From the NCBI GenBank assembly GCA_024636005.1, contig JAGXHV010000032.1, positions 38,201-102,200 on the forward strand: a DNA stretch of 64,000 nucleotides, given 5' to 3'. The notes below the pieces were generated by a model. It was not told the DNA's origin. It worked only from the letters and a program-made list of their open reading frames with translations, and made no database searches. Source of the stretch: Bacillota bacterium (lineage in GTDB: Bacteria; Bacillota; Clostridia; Peptostreptococcales; Acidaminobacteraceae). Below are positions 9,093-17,145 of the stretch, piece by piece; positions within the stretch are counted from its first letter, which is position 1; the number at the start of each line of letters is the position of its first letter. Made by a program: the position numbers and the translations under genes.

Positions 9093-10466
9093 ATGAAAAT
9101 TCTTTTGGTCAGACCTTGGGTGAATAAGAACATCACAACAGTAAAGAATTACTTGTTTGGAGAACCTATGGGTCTCGAATGCTTTTCTACGCTTTTAAAA
9201 GAGAATGGTGTGGAGGTGCTACTTGTGGATTTCATGGTGGAGACAAAAGCCGCCGTTGAAACCTATCTGAAAAGTTTCAGACCGGATGCGGTGGGCATCA
9301 CTTCACAATGCACTGATGTCGAGAACGTCAAAGAGATTGCAAAAGCAGTGAAACTTTACTGTAAAACGACTCCGGTCCTGGTCGGTGGGGTTCAAGCATC
9401 CTGTTTCCCGAATGCCTTTTTTGTACCCGAAGTGGATTATGTATTCAAGTCAACCACGCGTAAAAATGTAAAAGAGGTTTTAGAGGAACTTATAGGCGGT
9501 TCAAATCTCGAGCAAATCGAGGGCATCTATAAAAAATCACACGATTATATCAATGAAGGTGAATTTTGCTACAACGAATATGTCGTTCCTGATCGCAGCT
9601 GCACTGAAAAATACCGAAAATCCTATAAATATGTAGGGTATCAACCATGTGCCATCGTTCAAACCGCCTATGGTTGCAGAAACAGATGCACGTTTTGCAT
9701 ACGCTGGAAAATTGAAGGCGGTGAGCTGAGGGAAGTGCCTATTGCTGAAATTGTCGATCAGATTGCCGCTCTAAGTGAGCCTTATGTGATGATCTGTGAC
9801 AATGATTTTCTGATCAACGCATCGAGACTTCTATCATTTTGTGATCTACTCGAAGCCAGGGGCGTTAGAAAAGAATTCATTTGTTATGGCAGTGTGAATA
9901 GCATTCTTGAAAAACCTGAGCTGATGTCCAGACTTAGAAGAAGCGGATTGGTGGCAGTGATTGTGGGCTATGAAGCTTTTGAAAACAAGCAATTGTCGAT
10001 TTACAACAAAGCGTCGACCATAGATGACAACGAGAAGGCGACATCAATACTTAAAGCAAACGGCATCGCATGTTGGGGGTCGTTCATCTTACATCCGGAC
10101 TGGACAAAAAAGGATTTCAAAAAACTGCTGGATTACCTTGATTATCTGAAACCTGAACTCGCCACTTTTTCACCTCTGGTTCCACATCCCATGACGCCAC
10201 TGTATGAAACCTATAAGGATCGTCTGCTTTATGATGCTGATGATTACGACAAATGGAATTTTGGAGATGTGCTCATCCGTCCATCCAAGATGAGTCTCAA
10301 GGCTTACTACTGGGAAGTGCTTAAGCTCAGTCTCAAAATCAACGGGAATTTTTACAGCGTCAGGTATACTCTGAAGGCATTTCCTATAACAAACACCTTG
10401 AAAATGATCACAGGATTCAATACTCTTTTTGCCATTTACATTAAAAATATGCTGACGAGGAGATAA
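9093..10466 (+). CDS. B12-binding domain radical SAM protein (paralogue B)
   Basis: 457 residues, starting after gaggagcgg 12 nt behind the previous stop. The B12-type N-terminal domain has DAVGITSQCTDVENV and LVGGVQASCFP, with no histidine ligand. The cluster motif CRNRCTFCIRW is near residue 200, followed by MICDNDFL and the paralogue-shared block YGSVNSILEKPELMSRL ... VIVGYEAF ... YNKAST. The PHPMTPLYE region and the C-terminal block AYYWEVLKL...LKAFPI align by eye with paralogue A (RYYFEIVKL...LKKYPF), which points to duplication within the operon. The IRWKIEGG sequence after the cluster differs from A and C (C-[KT]-x-x pattern), so the substrate pocket may have diverged. Confidence 0.87.
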   Translation: MKILLVRPWVNKNITTVKNYLFGEPMGLECFSTLLKENGVEVLLVDFMVETKAAVETYLKSFRPDAVGITSQCTDVENVKEIAKAVKLYCKTTPVLVGGVQASCFPNAFFVPEVDYVFKSTTRKNVKEVLEELIGGSNLEQIEGIYKKSHDYINEGEFCYNEYVVPDRSCTEKYRKSYKYVGYQPCAIVQTAYGCRNRCTFCIRWKIEGGELREVPIAEIVDQIAALSEPYVMICDNDFLINASRLLSFCDLLEARGVRKEFICYGSVNSILEKPELMSRLRRSGLVAVIVGYEAFENKQLSIYNKASTIDDNEKATSILKANGIACWGSFILHPDWTKKDFKKLLDYLDYLKPELATFSPLVPHPMTPLYETYKDRLLYDADDYDKWNFGDVLIRPSKMSLKAYYWEVLKLSLKINGNFYSVRYTLKAFPITNTLKMITGFNTLFAIYIKNMLTRR

Positions 10467-10467
10467 A

Positions 10468-11772
10468 ATGAAAGTATTGCTCGTGAGACCAGAAGTGCCC
10501 AATCTATTCAAATATGCGAATTTGATCACATGCGAACCCCTTGAGCTGGAGTACCTTTATACTGAAATCACAGCCCTTGGACATAGTGCACTTATTTTTG
10601 ATGGCGTATTGGATAAGAAAGAATATGTAAAAATTCTTGAAGAATTTGGTCCTGATTTAGTTGCCATCACGGGGTACATCACTCAAGAGAATTTGATGAA
10701 AGCATATGCGCTCGAGGCCAAAAGACACAATCCACACGTTCTGACTGTGGTGGGAGGTGTCCACGTACAGCTCAATCCAGAGCGGTTCAAAGTGAGAGGT
10801 ATCGATTATATCTTTCGGAGTGAATCCATGAAAGCTTTTGGAGCATTATTGGATGCACTTGCAAGTGGGAATAGTGTTTTAGAGCCAATTAATGGGTTGA
10901 TGTATAGAGACATGGACGACTGGATAGAAAATGCACTCAATCCAGCGGATATTGACGAACTTTCTATTCCAGACCGATCCTATTTTTATACCCATATGGA
11001 AAGATACAATTATTTGGACCTGAACGCCGTGGCAACCATCAAAACTTCATTTTCATGTCCTCACAACTGTAACTTTTGTTACTGTACAAAACTTGGAGGT
11101 GGGGTTTATAACGCAAGGAACCTCGATTTGGTCATAGAAGAACTGGTTGGAATCGGTTCTGAAAACATCTTGATTGTAGACGATGATTTTCTCGCGGATA
11201 TAAGTCGAACTGAGCAGTTTGTGAAGCGGGTCGAAGAAGCAGGACTGAAAAAAAACTATATCTGCTATGCGAGAGCGGATGCTGTAGCTGAAAGTCCACA
11301 GCTGATCAAAGATATGGCTGAGATAGGCTTCAAATATTTCATTGTGGGACTTGAAGCCATCACAGATATGGATTTGAAGAGTTATGACAAAATGACGACT
11401 GAAGACATCAACCGTAGATGTATTGAGAATATACATGCTACAAGTGCAGAGGTTATAGCACTCATGATGATTTCACATAAAGCAACCAAAGATGACTTTA
11501 AGGATCTGTACAGATGGGCAAAAGAAAATAAACTCAATTATACTACCGTATCTATTTTTACACCAATACCAGGAACTCCATTATATGAAATTCATAAAGA
11601 TGAGATCACAAGTAAGAAGATTGAGCATTGGGATTTTCTGCATTTGGTACTGAAGCCGGAAAATATGAACAAGTTCCAGTTCTATTTTCATTTTATAATG
11701 CTTTCTTATAAACTCTACAGATATGGGAAAAAAACTGGTGGATTCGATTTCAGAAAGAAAAGCCAAGAGTGA
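10468..11772 (+). CDS. B12-binding domain radical SAM protein (paralogue C), last gene of the operon
   Basis: 434 residues with the start one base after the previous stop and gaggag upstream. N-terminal B12-type domain: DLVAITGYITQENL, TVVGGVHVQLNPE. Cluster motif CPHNCNFCYC near residue 196, then LIVDDDFL, YARADAVAESPQLI, FIVGLEAI and TPIPGTPLYE. Of the other two paralogues it is nearest to A (both have the GYI motif in the B12 domain and an FC[FY]C after the third cluster Cys). Its last codons (KKSQE) coincide with the left copy of a direct repeat that also forms the downstream terminator, so the C terminus may have been altered by an insertion there. Confidence 0.87.
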   Translation: MKVLLVRPEVPNLFKYANLITCEPLELEYLYTEITALGHSALIFDGVLDKKEYVKILEEFGPDLVAITGYITQENLMKAYALEAKRHNPHVLTVVGGVHVQLNPERFKVRGIDYIFRSESMKAFGALLDALASGNSVLEPINGLMYRDMDDWIENALNPADIDELSIPDRSYFYTHMERYNYLDLNAVATIKTSFSCPHNCNFCYCTKLGGGVYNARNLDLVIEELVGIGSENILIVDDDFLADISRTEQFVKRVEEAGLKKNYICYARADAVAESPQLIKDMAEIGFKYFIVGLEAITDMDLKSYDKMTTEDINRRCIENIHATSAEVIALMMISHKATKDDFKDLYRWAKENKLNYTTVSIFTPIPGTPLYEIHKDEITSKKIEHWDFLHLVLKPENMNKFQFYFHFIMLSYKLYRYGKKTGGFDFRKKSQE

Positions 11773-11856
11773 GCACTTGAGGGTTCGGAATTGAACTGAG
11801 ACGCTAATAAGTTTCCTTCGGAAACTTAACTACGCGAAAGCCAAGAGTGCGAGCAC
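11758..11856 (+). repeat. Direct repeat of terminator arm flanking a hairpin repeat
   Basis: AAAGCCAAGAGTG followed by (cg)AGCAC occurs at 11758-11775, overlapping the radical SAM stop codon, and again at 11837-11856 as the left arm of the terminator. The roughly 60 bp between the copies hold the hairpin repeat. This looks like a target-site-like duplication, but could also be a tandem duplication. Confidence 0.6.
11796..11839 (+). repeat. Dispersed intergenic hairpin repeat, copy 1
   Basis: Core GACGCTAATAAGTTTCC, loop TTC, then GGAAACTTAACTACGCG. AAGTTTCC/GGAAACTT forms an 8-bp stem, with partly paired outer arms CGCTA/TACGCG. Nearly identical copies are at 29607, 38129 (reverse) and 59448. 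All four lie between convergent genes. Confidence 0.85.
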
Positions 11857-11873
11857 TCTTGGCTTTATTTTAT
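11837..11873 (+). terminator. Bidirectional Rho-independent terminator
   Basis: AAAGCCAAGAGTGC, loop GA, GCACTCTTGGCTTT, followed by ATTTTAT. It ends the radical SAM operon and faces the convergent nitrilase gene. Confidence 0.85.
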
Positions 11874-11875
11874 AG

Positions 11876-13423
11876 CTATTTTAAATCATTCAACCGCTCT
11901 TTGAGTTCATAGAGATCGATTCTTCTATTTTTTAGAAGTGTGACTGTTCCAGAATGTCTTGAACGTTTGAGCAGTTCGAGATCGACATCTCCAACGATTA
12001 CAGTTTCAATGTTCGGTGTACATTCTGCCATAATGCCATCTCTAGGGAAAGAAAAATCAGAAGGCGTGAAAATAGCGGACTGCGCATATTGGATATCCAT
12101 GTTCTCAACATGGGTCAGGTTGCCGACAGTTCCCGCAATAACAGTATAAACCTGATTCTCAACAGCTCTAGCTTGAGCGCAGTATCTAACGCGCATATAC
12201 CCTTGACGTTCATCCGTACAAAATGGAGTGAATATGATATTGGCGCCTTTTTCAGTAACGATTCTGGCGAGTTCAGGAAATTCGATGTCATAACAAATCA
12301 AAATTGAAATTTTACCGCAATCCGTATCAAAGACTTTAATGGAATCACCCGTGGTGATGCCCCACCATTGTTGTTCGTTTGGTGTGATGTGAAGCTTGTA
12401 TTGCTTGTCTATTGTCCCATCTCTTCTGAAAAGATAAGCGATGTTATAGATTTGTCCGCCTTCCTCAACAAAATGAGAACCTCCGATGATATTGACATTA
12501 TATTTGACTGCGAAATCCGTAAAGATCTGAATGTATTGTTCCGTGAATGTAGTTAACATTTTTATGGACTTAGATGGTGTGTCCTGATCCATGAACGAAA
12601 GCAACTGTGTCGTAAAGATTTCTGGAAATACGACAAAGTCAGATTTGTAGTTGGATGCGACATCCACGTAATACTCGCATTGATGTGAAAATTCCTCAAA
12701 CGAACGAATTTTTTTCATCATATATTGTATGACACAGATTCTTACGGGCATTGCAGTTTTAAAATGTTGCTTACCTTTGGACTGATATTCTATGTTGTTC
12801 CATTCCATCAATGTCGCATACTGAAGTGATGCTTTGTCATCAGGCATGTATTTTTTTATGACTCGTTTCAAAACGAATTCACTCTTAAGCTGGAAAGAAA
12901 GAATTGGGTCATAAATATTGAGTACGGTGACTTCCCTCACATATTCTTTGGGACTCATTTTGTTTGCATAGTCCTTGTACCCTGGAATCCTACCGCCGAT
13001 TACTATACTTTTCAGGTTCAATTGCTGAACCAATTCCTTGCGTGCCTCATAAAGTCGTTTACCGATTTTCATATTTCTATAATCGGGATGGACCATGATT
13101 TCAATGCCATAAAGGTTGTAACCATCAGGATTGTGGTTCGTGATATAGCCATTGTCAGTAATCTCATCCCAGGAGTGTTGATCGTTATACTCATCAAAAT
13201 TGATGATCAGGCTGGAACTGGAACCAATAATTTCACCATCGTATTCCACACAAATCTGACCTTCAGGAAATATCGCATGATGACTTTCAAGCTGAGAGAG
13301 TTTCCATAGCTCCATATTTTTAAAACATTTTTTTTGCAGTTCTATTATGGAATGAAAATCCTCTCTTCTTATCTGACGTATGATAATTTTTTTTTCAAAT
13401 TTTGATAAATCAATGTTTCCCAT
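11876..13423 (-). CDS. GNAT acetyltransferase-carbon-nitrogen hydrolase (nitrilase) fusion
   Basis: 515 residues with two domains. Residues about 12-190 are a GNAT fold (IIELQKKCF, IMVHPDYRNMKIGKRLYE). Residues about 225-505 are a nitrilase-superfamily amidase with all three catalytic residues in context: Glu in VFPEIFTT, Lys in QYKLHITPNE, Cys in ILICYDIEFPE. Such fusions occur in several bacterial phyla; the nitrilase part most resembles amidase/N-carbamoyl-type members, and the substrate is not known. Start ATG after aaagggg. It is monocistronic, convergent with the radical SAM operon and divergent from the large protein at 13554; nothing shows that it serves either. Confidence 0.85.
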   Translation of the reverse strand: MGNIDLSKFEKKIIIRQIRREDFHSIIELQKKCFKNMELWKLSQLESHHAIFPEGQICVEYDGEIIGSSSSLIINFDEYNDQHSWDEITDNGYITNHNPDGYNLYGIEIMVHPDYRNMKIGKRLYEARKELVQQLNLKSIVIGGRIPGYKDYANKMSPKEYVREVTVLNIYDPILSFQLKSEFVLKRVIKKYMPDDKASLQYATLMEWNNIEYQSKGKQHFKTAMPVRICVIQYMMKKIRSFEEFSHQCEYYVDVASNYKSDFVVFPEIFTTQLLSFMDQDTPSKSIKMLTTFTEQYIQIFTDFAVKYNVNIIGGSHFVEEGGQIYNIAYLFRRDGTIDKQYKLHITPNEQQWWGITTGDSIKVFDTDCGKISILICYDIEFPELARIVTEKGANIIFTPFCTDERQGYMRVRYCAQARAVENQVYTVIAGTVGNLTHVENMDIQYAQSAIFTPSDFSFPRDGIMAECTPNIETVIVGDVDLELLKRSRHSGTVTLLKNRRIDLYELKERLNDLK

Positions 13424-13486
13424 GTATTAACCCCTTTCAAATATTCATATGAGTATGTTTACCCAATTTCATGAAAGAATACCCAC

Positions 13487-13515
13487 TTGATTAAAGAGAG
13501 AACAAGAAGTATAAT
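13487..13515 (+). promoter_or_regulatory. Sigma-A-type promoter for the 13554 gene
   Basis: TTGATT, 17-bp spacer, TATAAT; the gene starts 38 nt downstream after taggaggcg. Confidence 0.7.
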
Positions 13516-13553
13516 TGTTAAAATAAATTAATAAATCTAAAATAGGAGGCGTT

Positions 13554-16500
13554 ATGAGCATAAGAAAACGATTGGGAATAGAGTTCGGAAATATCGATCC
13601 GATTACAACAAGTGAAGATAGGATCAAATATATAAATTTAAAATTGGCATCTCTTGGCCTGCCAATTTATAAATCAAAAGATGATGATAATGCGTCCGGG
13701 TCTTATTTCATTGATCTCTTTGATGACATCATACAGGATTACAAAGAAAAAACTAGAATGGTGGATATTCATGAAATCGGGATTCACAAAAGGATCAATC
13801 AATTTTTCAAGGGCTATTTCGATGAATTTGGTGAAGAGCCAAAAGTGGTTGAAGATTATTTCACCTTGGATCATTATGGACTCGCTAGAGAAATGTCACT
13901 ACCACCTGAAGGCAGTACTTTCTTCAATGAATACATCAGCAGTTATAGGATCAAACAAGGGGTGCTTAACAATCCTAGAAATGACAGACGAACAACTAAG
14001 GGATCTTTCCATATTGCTGAGGGCGGTTTGCCAATCCCATATGACAAAAAAGCCGTCCCCAAAGAAGTTTTTCTCAAATTGTACAATGAAGCTATCAACC
14101 CACCCGAATCACTCAAGATTTTACCATTTACATCAGAGCAGAGTGAACCCGCGAAAACTTTCGTTTCATTGATGCTTAAACCTATAGTTTCTCCAAAAGT
14201 GCCTGGAGTATTGGATGAAAAGACTATGGAAGTCCTTTTTATAGCACCCGGAAGTCTCGTCTCCAACTTGGATTTTGTCGAGTCAGTATTTGGAAATGCT
14301 GGTGATCCGAGTTATCACAGCAATGATGCCGGACTTGATTTAAATGGATGGTCTGGCCATACTGGATTCATTTTACTCGCTCCTCATTTGAGCAAAATGA
14401 GAAAAATAGATCTTGGACTTCCTCATTATGATATGGCAACGGAAAGACAGCGACGAGATGGTATGTGTTATAAAGATGAAAATGAACTTTATAATGAGGG
14501 TCAGGCGTTTAAATTGACTTGCCGTGACAAGAGCGGAGTGGCTGTGACTTTGATCGCAGACAATTACTTCGGGTATTCCAAAAAAGAGATCAAGACCCAA
14601 ATCAGTTTTGCCGCTAACCTTCTCGGAAATGTCGAAGAGGAACACGCCGGAGGAACAATAGCATATCCTCAAAAGAATCTTGGTGAGAATTATACCGCCA
14701 AAGAGGACAAAAGTGTCTCCGGGTACAATTTTGAAGAAGTCATTAAGGAATTTGGAGATATGATGGAGCTTCATGACGATTATTATGGAGTGGACAAAAA
14801 CAACAAGCAAATCATATATCTTCCTGAGAATGTGGAGATCGATCTCCATAAGACTGAAATCAAATGGTATTATCAAAGCCGTGAAATAACTCTGAAATTA
14901 TCACCTGCAAATATATATATCCTTCCAAACGGTGAAAAGATCCATATGGAAAAACACCCTGCCGCACCTGCTTGGAAAATGGTGGGAACGGCTGCTGAAG
15001 GCACGTTTTGTCATAAACCATGCACAGTGTCGGGTGGAGGAAAATCCGAGATCTCAAAATCCATCAGCAATTCCATAATTTATGGTACTTATTATGTCCA
15101 CGACCTTGCAAAAGACCTTGATAACGTAGAGCGGATTTTCAATTATGATTACAGGAAGCGTTGGAGAGACTTTCCAGACCGCGAAAGAGCGTCAAGAACG
15201 ATCCTATCAATCGATAGGACACTTGGATCAGTAATCAAACTGTTGTCACCATCACCAGCTTATACAGATGAATTCAATGCTTATCTGGAGGCTATTCCAA
15301 ACCACGTCAAAGCACTTGTGTTCATGATCAAAAGGTTTTATCGTCAGTCATGGGAAAATGACTGGAGGAAGCACTTTACTGTGGATCATATCAATGGGAA
15401 GCCTGGAAATGAAATCAATTTCAACAACAGGAGAATCAGACCGAGTTATTTAAGAGTCGGTTTTGAAAACGATGACGCGTGGCGAATTTTCAAACTGAGA
15501 ATAGACTTCATGCCAAGCGAAAAAATCCAAATGGAAGATGACGTCACAGCCTCAGTCCTTATTCCAGCGAGACAATTATCACATCTCAATCCACAATATA
15601 CAAACGGTAGTTACAAGTTTTCCACCAATTGCGAGTATAGATTTTTCCAAAGACCGGACGAGGCCATCAACAAAGGTTATGACAAACAAGCGGAGAGGGA
15701 TCTATCCAGTAGGAACCTATTCGCCACAAATTATCAACCTTTGACAAAGAAAGACGTCAAAGCCATACAAGATGATGTCATGGGATACATTGATTATACC
15801 CAGCCTGTAAGAACTCATATAGAAGAGTTTCTTGCAGGGGAAGATGAGTATTGTGTGGTTTCCTCAGAACCTAGAATTGTCGATGGAAAACCAAGCAAGA
15901 ATCCCCGCTATCTCGAACATCGATCAGACTTTATTGATCCTCTTAAAACCTATGTTTCTCATATTGGAGCGAGACTTGCAAGGAAAATACCGCTCGATAA
16001 GCCTGTGTTGATGCCAGTGAACGCAATTCTTGCCGGGAGAAGAAATAATCCGCCTGGTATGGAAGGTGACAAAAAAATATTGCCATTAAGTGTTTATAAT
16101 CCAATTCATTATCAGGAATTACCAGAGCTTTTCATGGACTTCATCAGCAGCTTGACCGGAAAATCGCCTTCGACAACCGGTGCAGGATCTGAAGGAGCGC
16201 TCACTAAGGCACCATTCAACATGTTGCTGCCAATTCATGATGTCAACAATGCATTGTTATCGTACATTCTAGGGGATTACGCTGTATTCACAACGCCCGC
16301 AGGATATATTGGCGCAAATGTGAAAGTTGATCATGACATCTCTATTTTAATACCTGAAATTTGGTCGAGGTTGTCAGAAGAGGAATGTAGACCGGAACAC
16401 TTGATTGGTGAAGGTTCATTCGAAAAAATTGAGGACTTCACGTACAATGGGATTCATGTCCCTGCCAGCAGATTGGGTTATAGGATGACAGAAGTGTTTT

Positions 16501-17024
16501 CTTATAAATATCTGGGTAAGATTTTTGATGAGCCTCAGACCGTTTTCAACGAGGAAATCCTGAAACCGGAGACACAGAGTATGGATGCATTTGTGGATGG
16601 TATAATCAATATATCAAATGGTCATAAGAAAGCGGCACTGGATTATTTTGAAGATGGTAGTATTGAACTTGCGATTCCTCCGCTCAAAGCATTATTGACC
16701 ATCATGGCAAAAGGATCCTATGATGGTCATACCATCGAATCAAAAGAAGTACGTGATCTCTTTGATAAAAACGTTGTCCTATCCAGTGAGTGGTATACAG
16801 AGCGGCTAAAAAACAAACAACTCATTGACATTAGACTGATTCAAAAGAAGATTCGCAACCTGGAAGAATTTGTTTCAGATCCAATCAACAAATCAATAAT
16901 CAAAGAGTTTCATTATGATGAAAAACTTGAACAGGCTAAAGCAGATCTAAAACACATTGAGTCCGAACAATATCTCGAATCGCTTGTTGGCACTATTGGA
17001 GCCGATGGAGCTACACTTAACTAA
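13554..17024 (+). CDS. Very large conserved protein, candidate PPi-type phosphoenolpyruvate carboxykinase
   Basis: 1156 residues, soluble, without signal peptide or membrane segments. I see no ordinary domain, but two glycine-rich stretches stand out: CTVSGGGKSEISKS near residue 490 and TGAGSEGALTKAPFN near residue 875. Size and overall character fit the 125-130 kDa PPi-dependent PEP carboxykinases (Propionibacterium, Entamoeba), which interconvert oxaloacetate plus PPi with PEP plus Pi and CO2 and were long annotated as hypothetical. This assignment is from memory of the family, not from an alignment, and should be read as a proposal. The gene has its own promoter and terminator, so it is monocistronic. 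Start ATG after ataggaggcg. Confidence 0.55.
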   Translation: MSIRKRLGIEFGNIDPITTSEDRIKYINLKLASLGLPIYKSKDDDNASGSYFIDLFDDIIQDYKEKTRMVDIHEIGIHKRINQFFKGYFDEFGEEPKVVEDYFTLDHYGLAREMSLPPEGSTFFNEYISSYRIKQGVLNNPRNDRRTTKGSFHIAEGGLPIPYDKKAVPKEVFLKLYNEAINPPESLKILPFTSEQSEPAKTFVSLMLKPIVSPKVPGVLDEKTMEVLFIAPGSLVSNLDFVESVFGNAGDPSYHSNDAGLDLNGWSGHTGFILLAPHLSKMRKIDLGLPHYDMATERQRRDGMCYKDENELYNEGQAFKLTCRDKSGVAVTLIADNYFGYSKKEIKTQISFAANLLGNVEEEHAGGTIAYPQKNLGENYTAKEDKSVSGYNFEEVIKEFGDMMELHDDYYGVDKNNKQIIYLPENVEIDLHKTEIKWYYQSREITLKLSPANIYILPNGEKIHMEKHPAAPAWKMVGTAAEGTFCHKPCTVSGGGKSEISKSISNSIIYGTYYVHDLAKDLDNVERIFNYDYRKRWRDFPDRERASRTILSIDRTLGSVIKLLSPSPAYTDEFNAYLEAIPNHVKALVFMIKRFYRQSWENDWRKHFTVDHINGKPGNEINFNNRRIRPSYLRVGFENDDAWRIFKLRIDFMPSEKIQMEDDVTASVLIPARQLSHLNPQYTNGSYKFSTNCEYRFFQRPDEAINKGYDKQAERDLSSRNLFATNYQPLTKKDVKAIQDDVMGYIDYTQPVRTHIEEFLAGEDEYCVVSSEPRIVDGKPSKNPRYLEHRSDFIDPLKTYVSHIGARLARKIPLDKPVLMPVNAILAGRRNNPPGMEGDKKILPLSVYNPIHYQELPELFMDFISSLTGKSPSTTGAGSEGALTKAPFNMLLPIHDVNNALLSYILGDYAVFTTPAGYIGANVKVDHDISILIPEIWSRLSEEECRPEHLIGEGSFEKIEDFTYNGIHVPASRLGYRMTEVFSYKYLGKIFDEPQTVFNEEILKPETQSMDAFVDGIINISNGHKKAALDYFEDGSIELAIPPLKALLTIMAKGSYDGHTIESKEVRDLFDKNVVLSSEWYTERLKNKQLIDIRLIQKKIRNLEEFVSDPINKSIIKEFHYDEKLEQAKADLKHIESEQYLESLVGTIGADGATLN

Positions 17025-17033
17025 AATCTAAGA

Positions 17034-17066
17034 AACAACTTCACTTGACGGTGAAGTTGTTTTTTT
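17034..17066 (+). terminator. Rho-independent terminator
   Basis: AACAACTTCAC, loop TTGACG, GTGAAGTTGTT, followed by seven or more T, just after the 1156-residue gene. Confidence 0.9.
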
Positions 17067-17145
17067 GGGTATGATATACTTAAATTGTTCAAAATCTAAT
17101 TGTGAAGTTGATAGTGTTGTAAGTTGTTTGCTTAGGAGGTATAGT

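Noticed and set aside
14373-14876. 167-residue minus-strand ORF inside the 1156-residue gene
   Set aside because: Shadow frame of a clearly coding gene; no ribosome binding site and no recognisable domain. The same holds for the other embedded ORFs such as 5250-5738, 6469-6936, 8415-8807, 21926-22300, 27457-27834 and 53340-53882.
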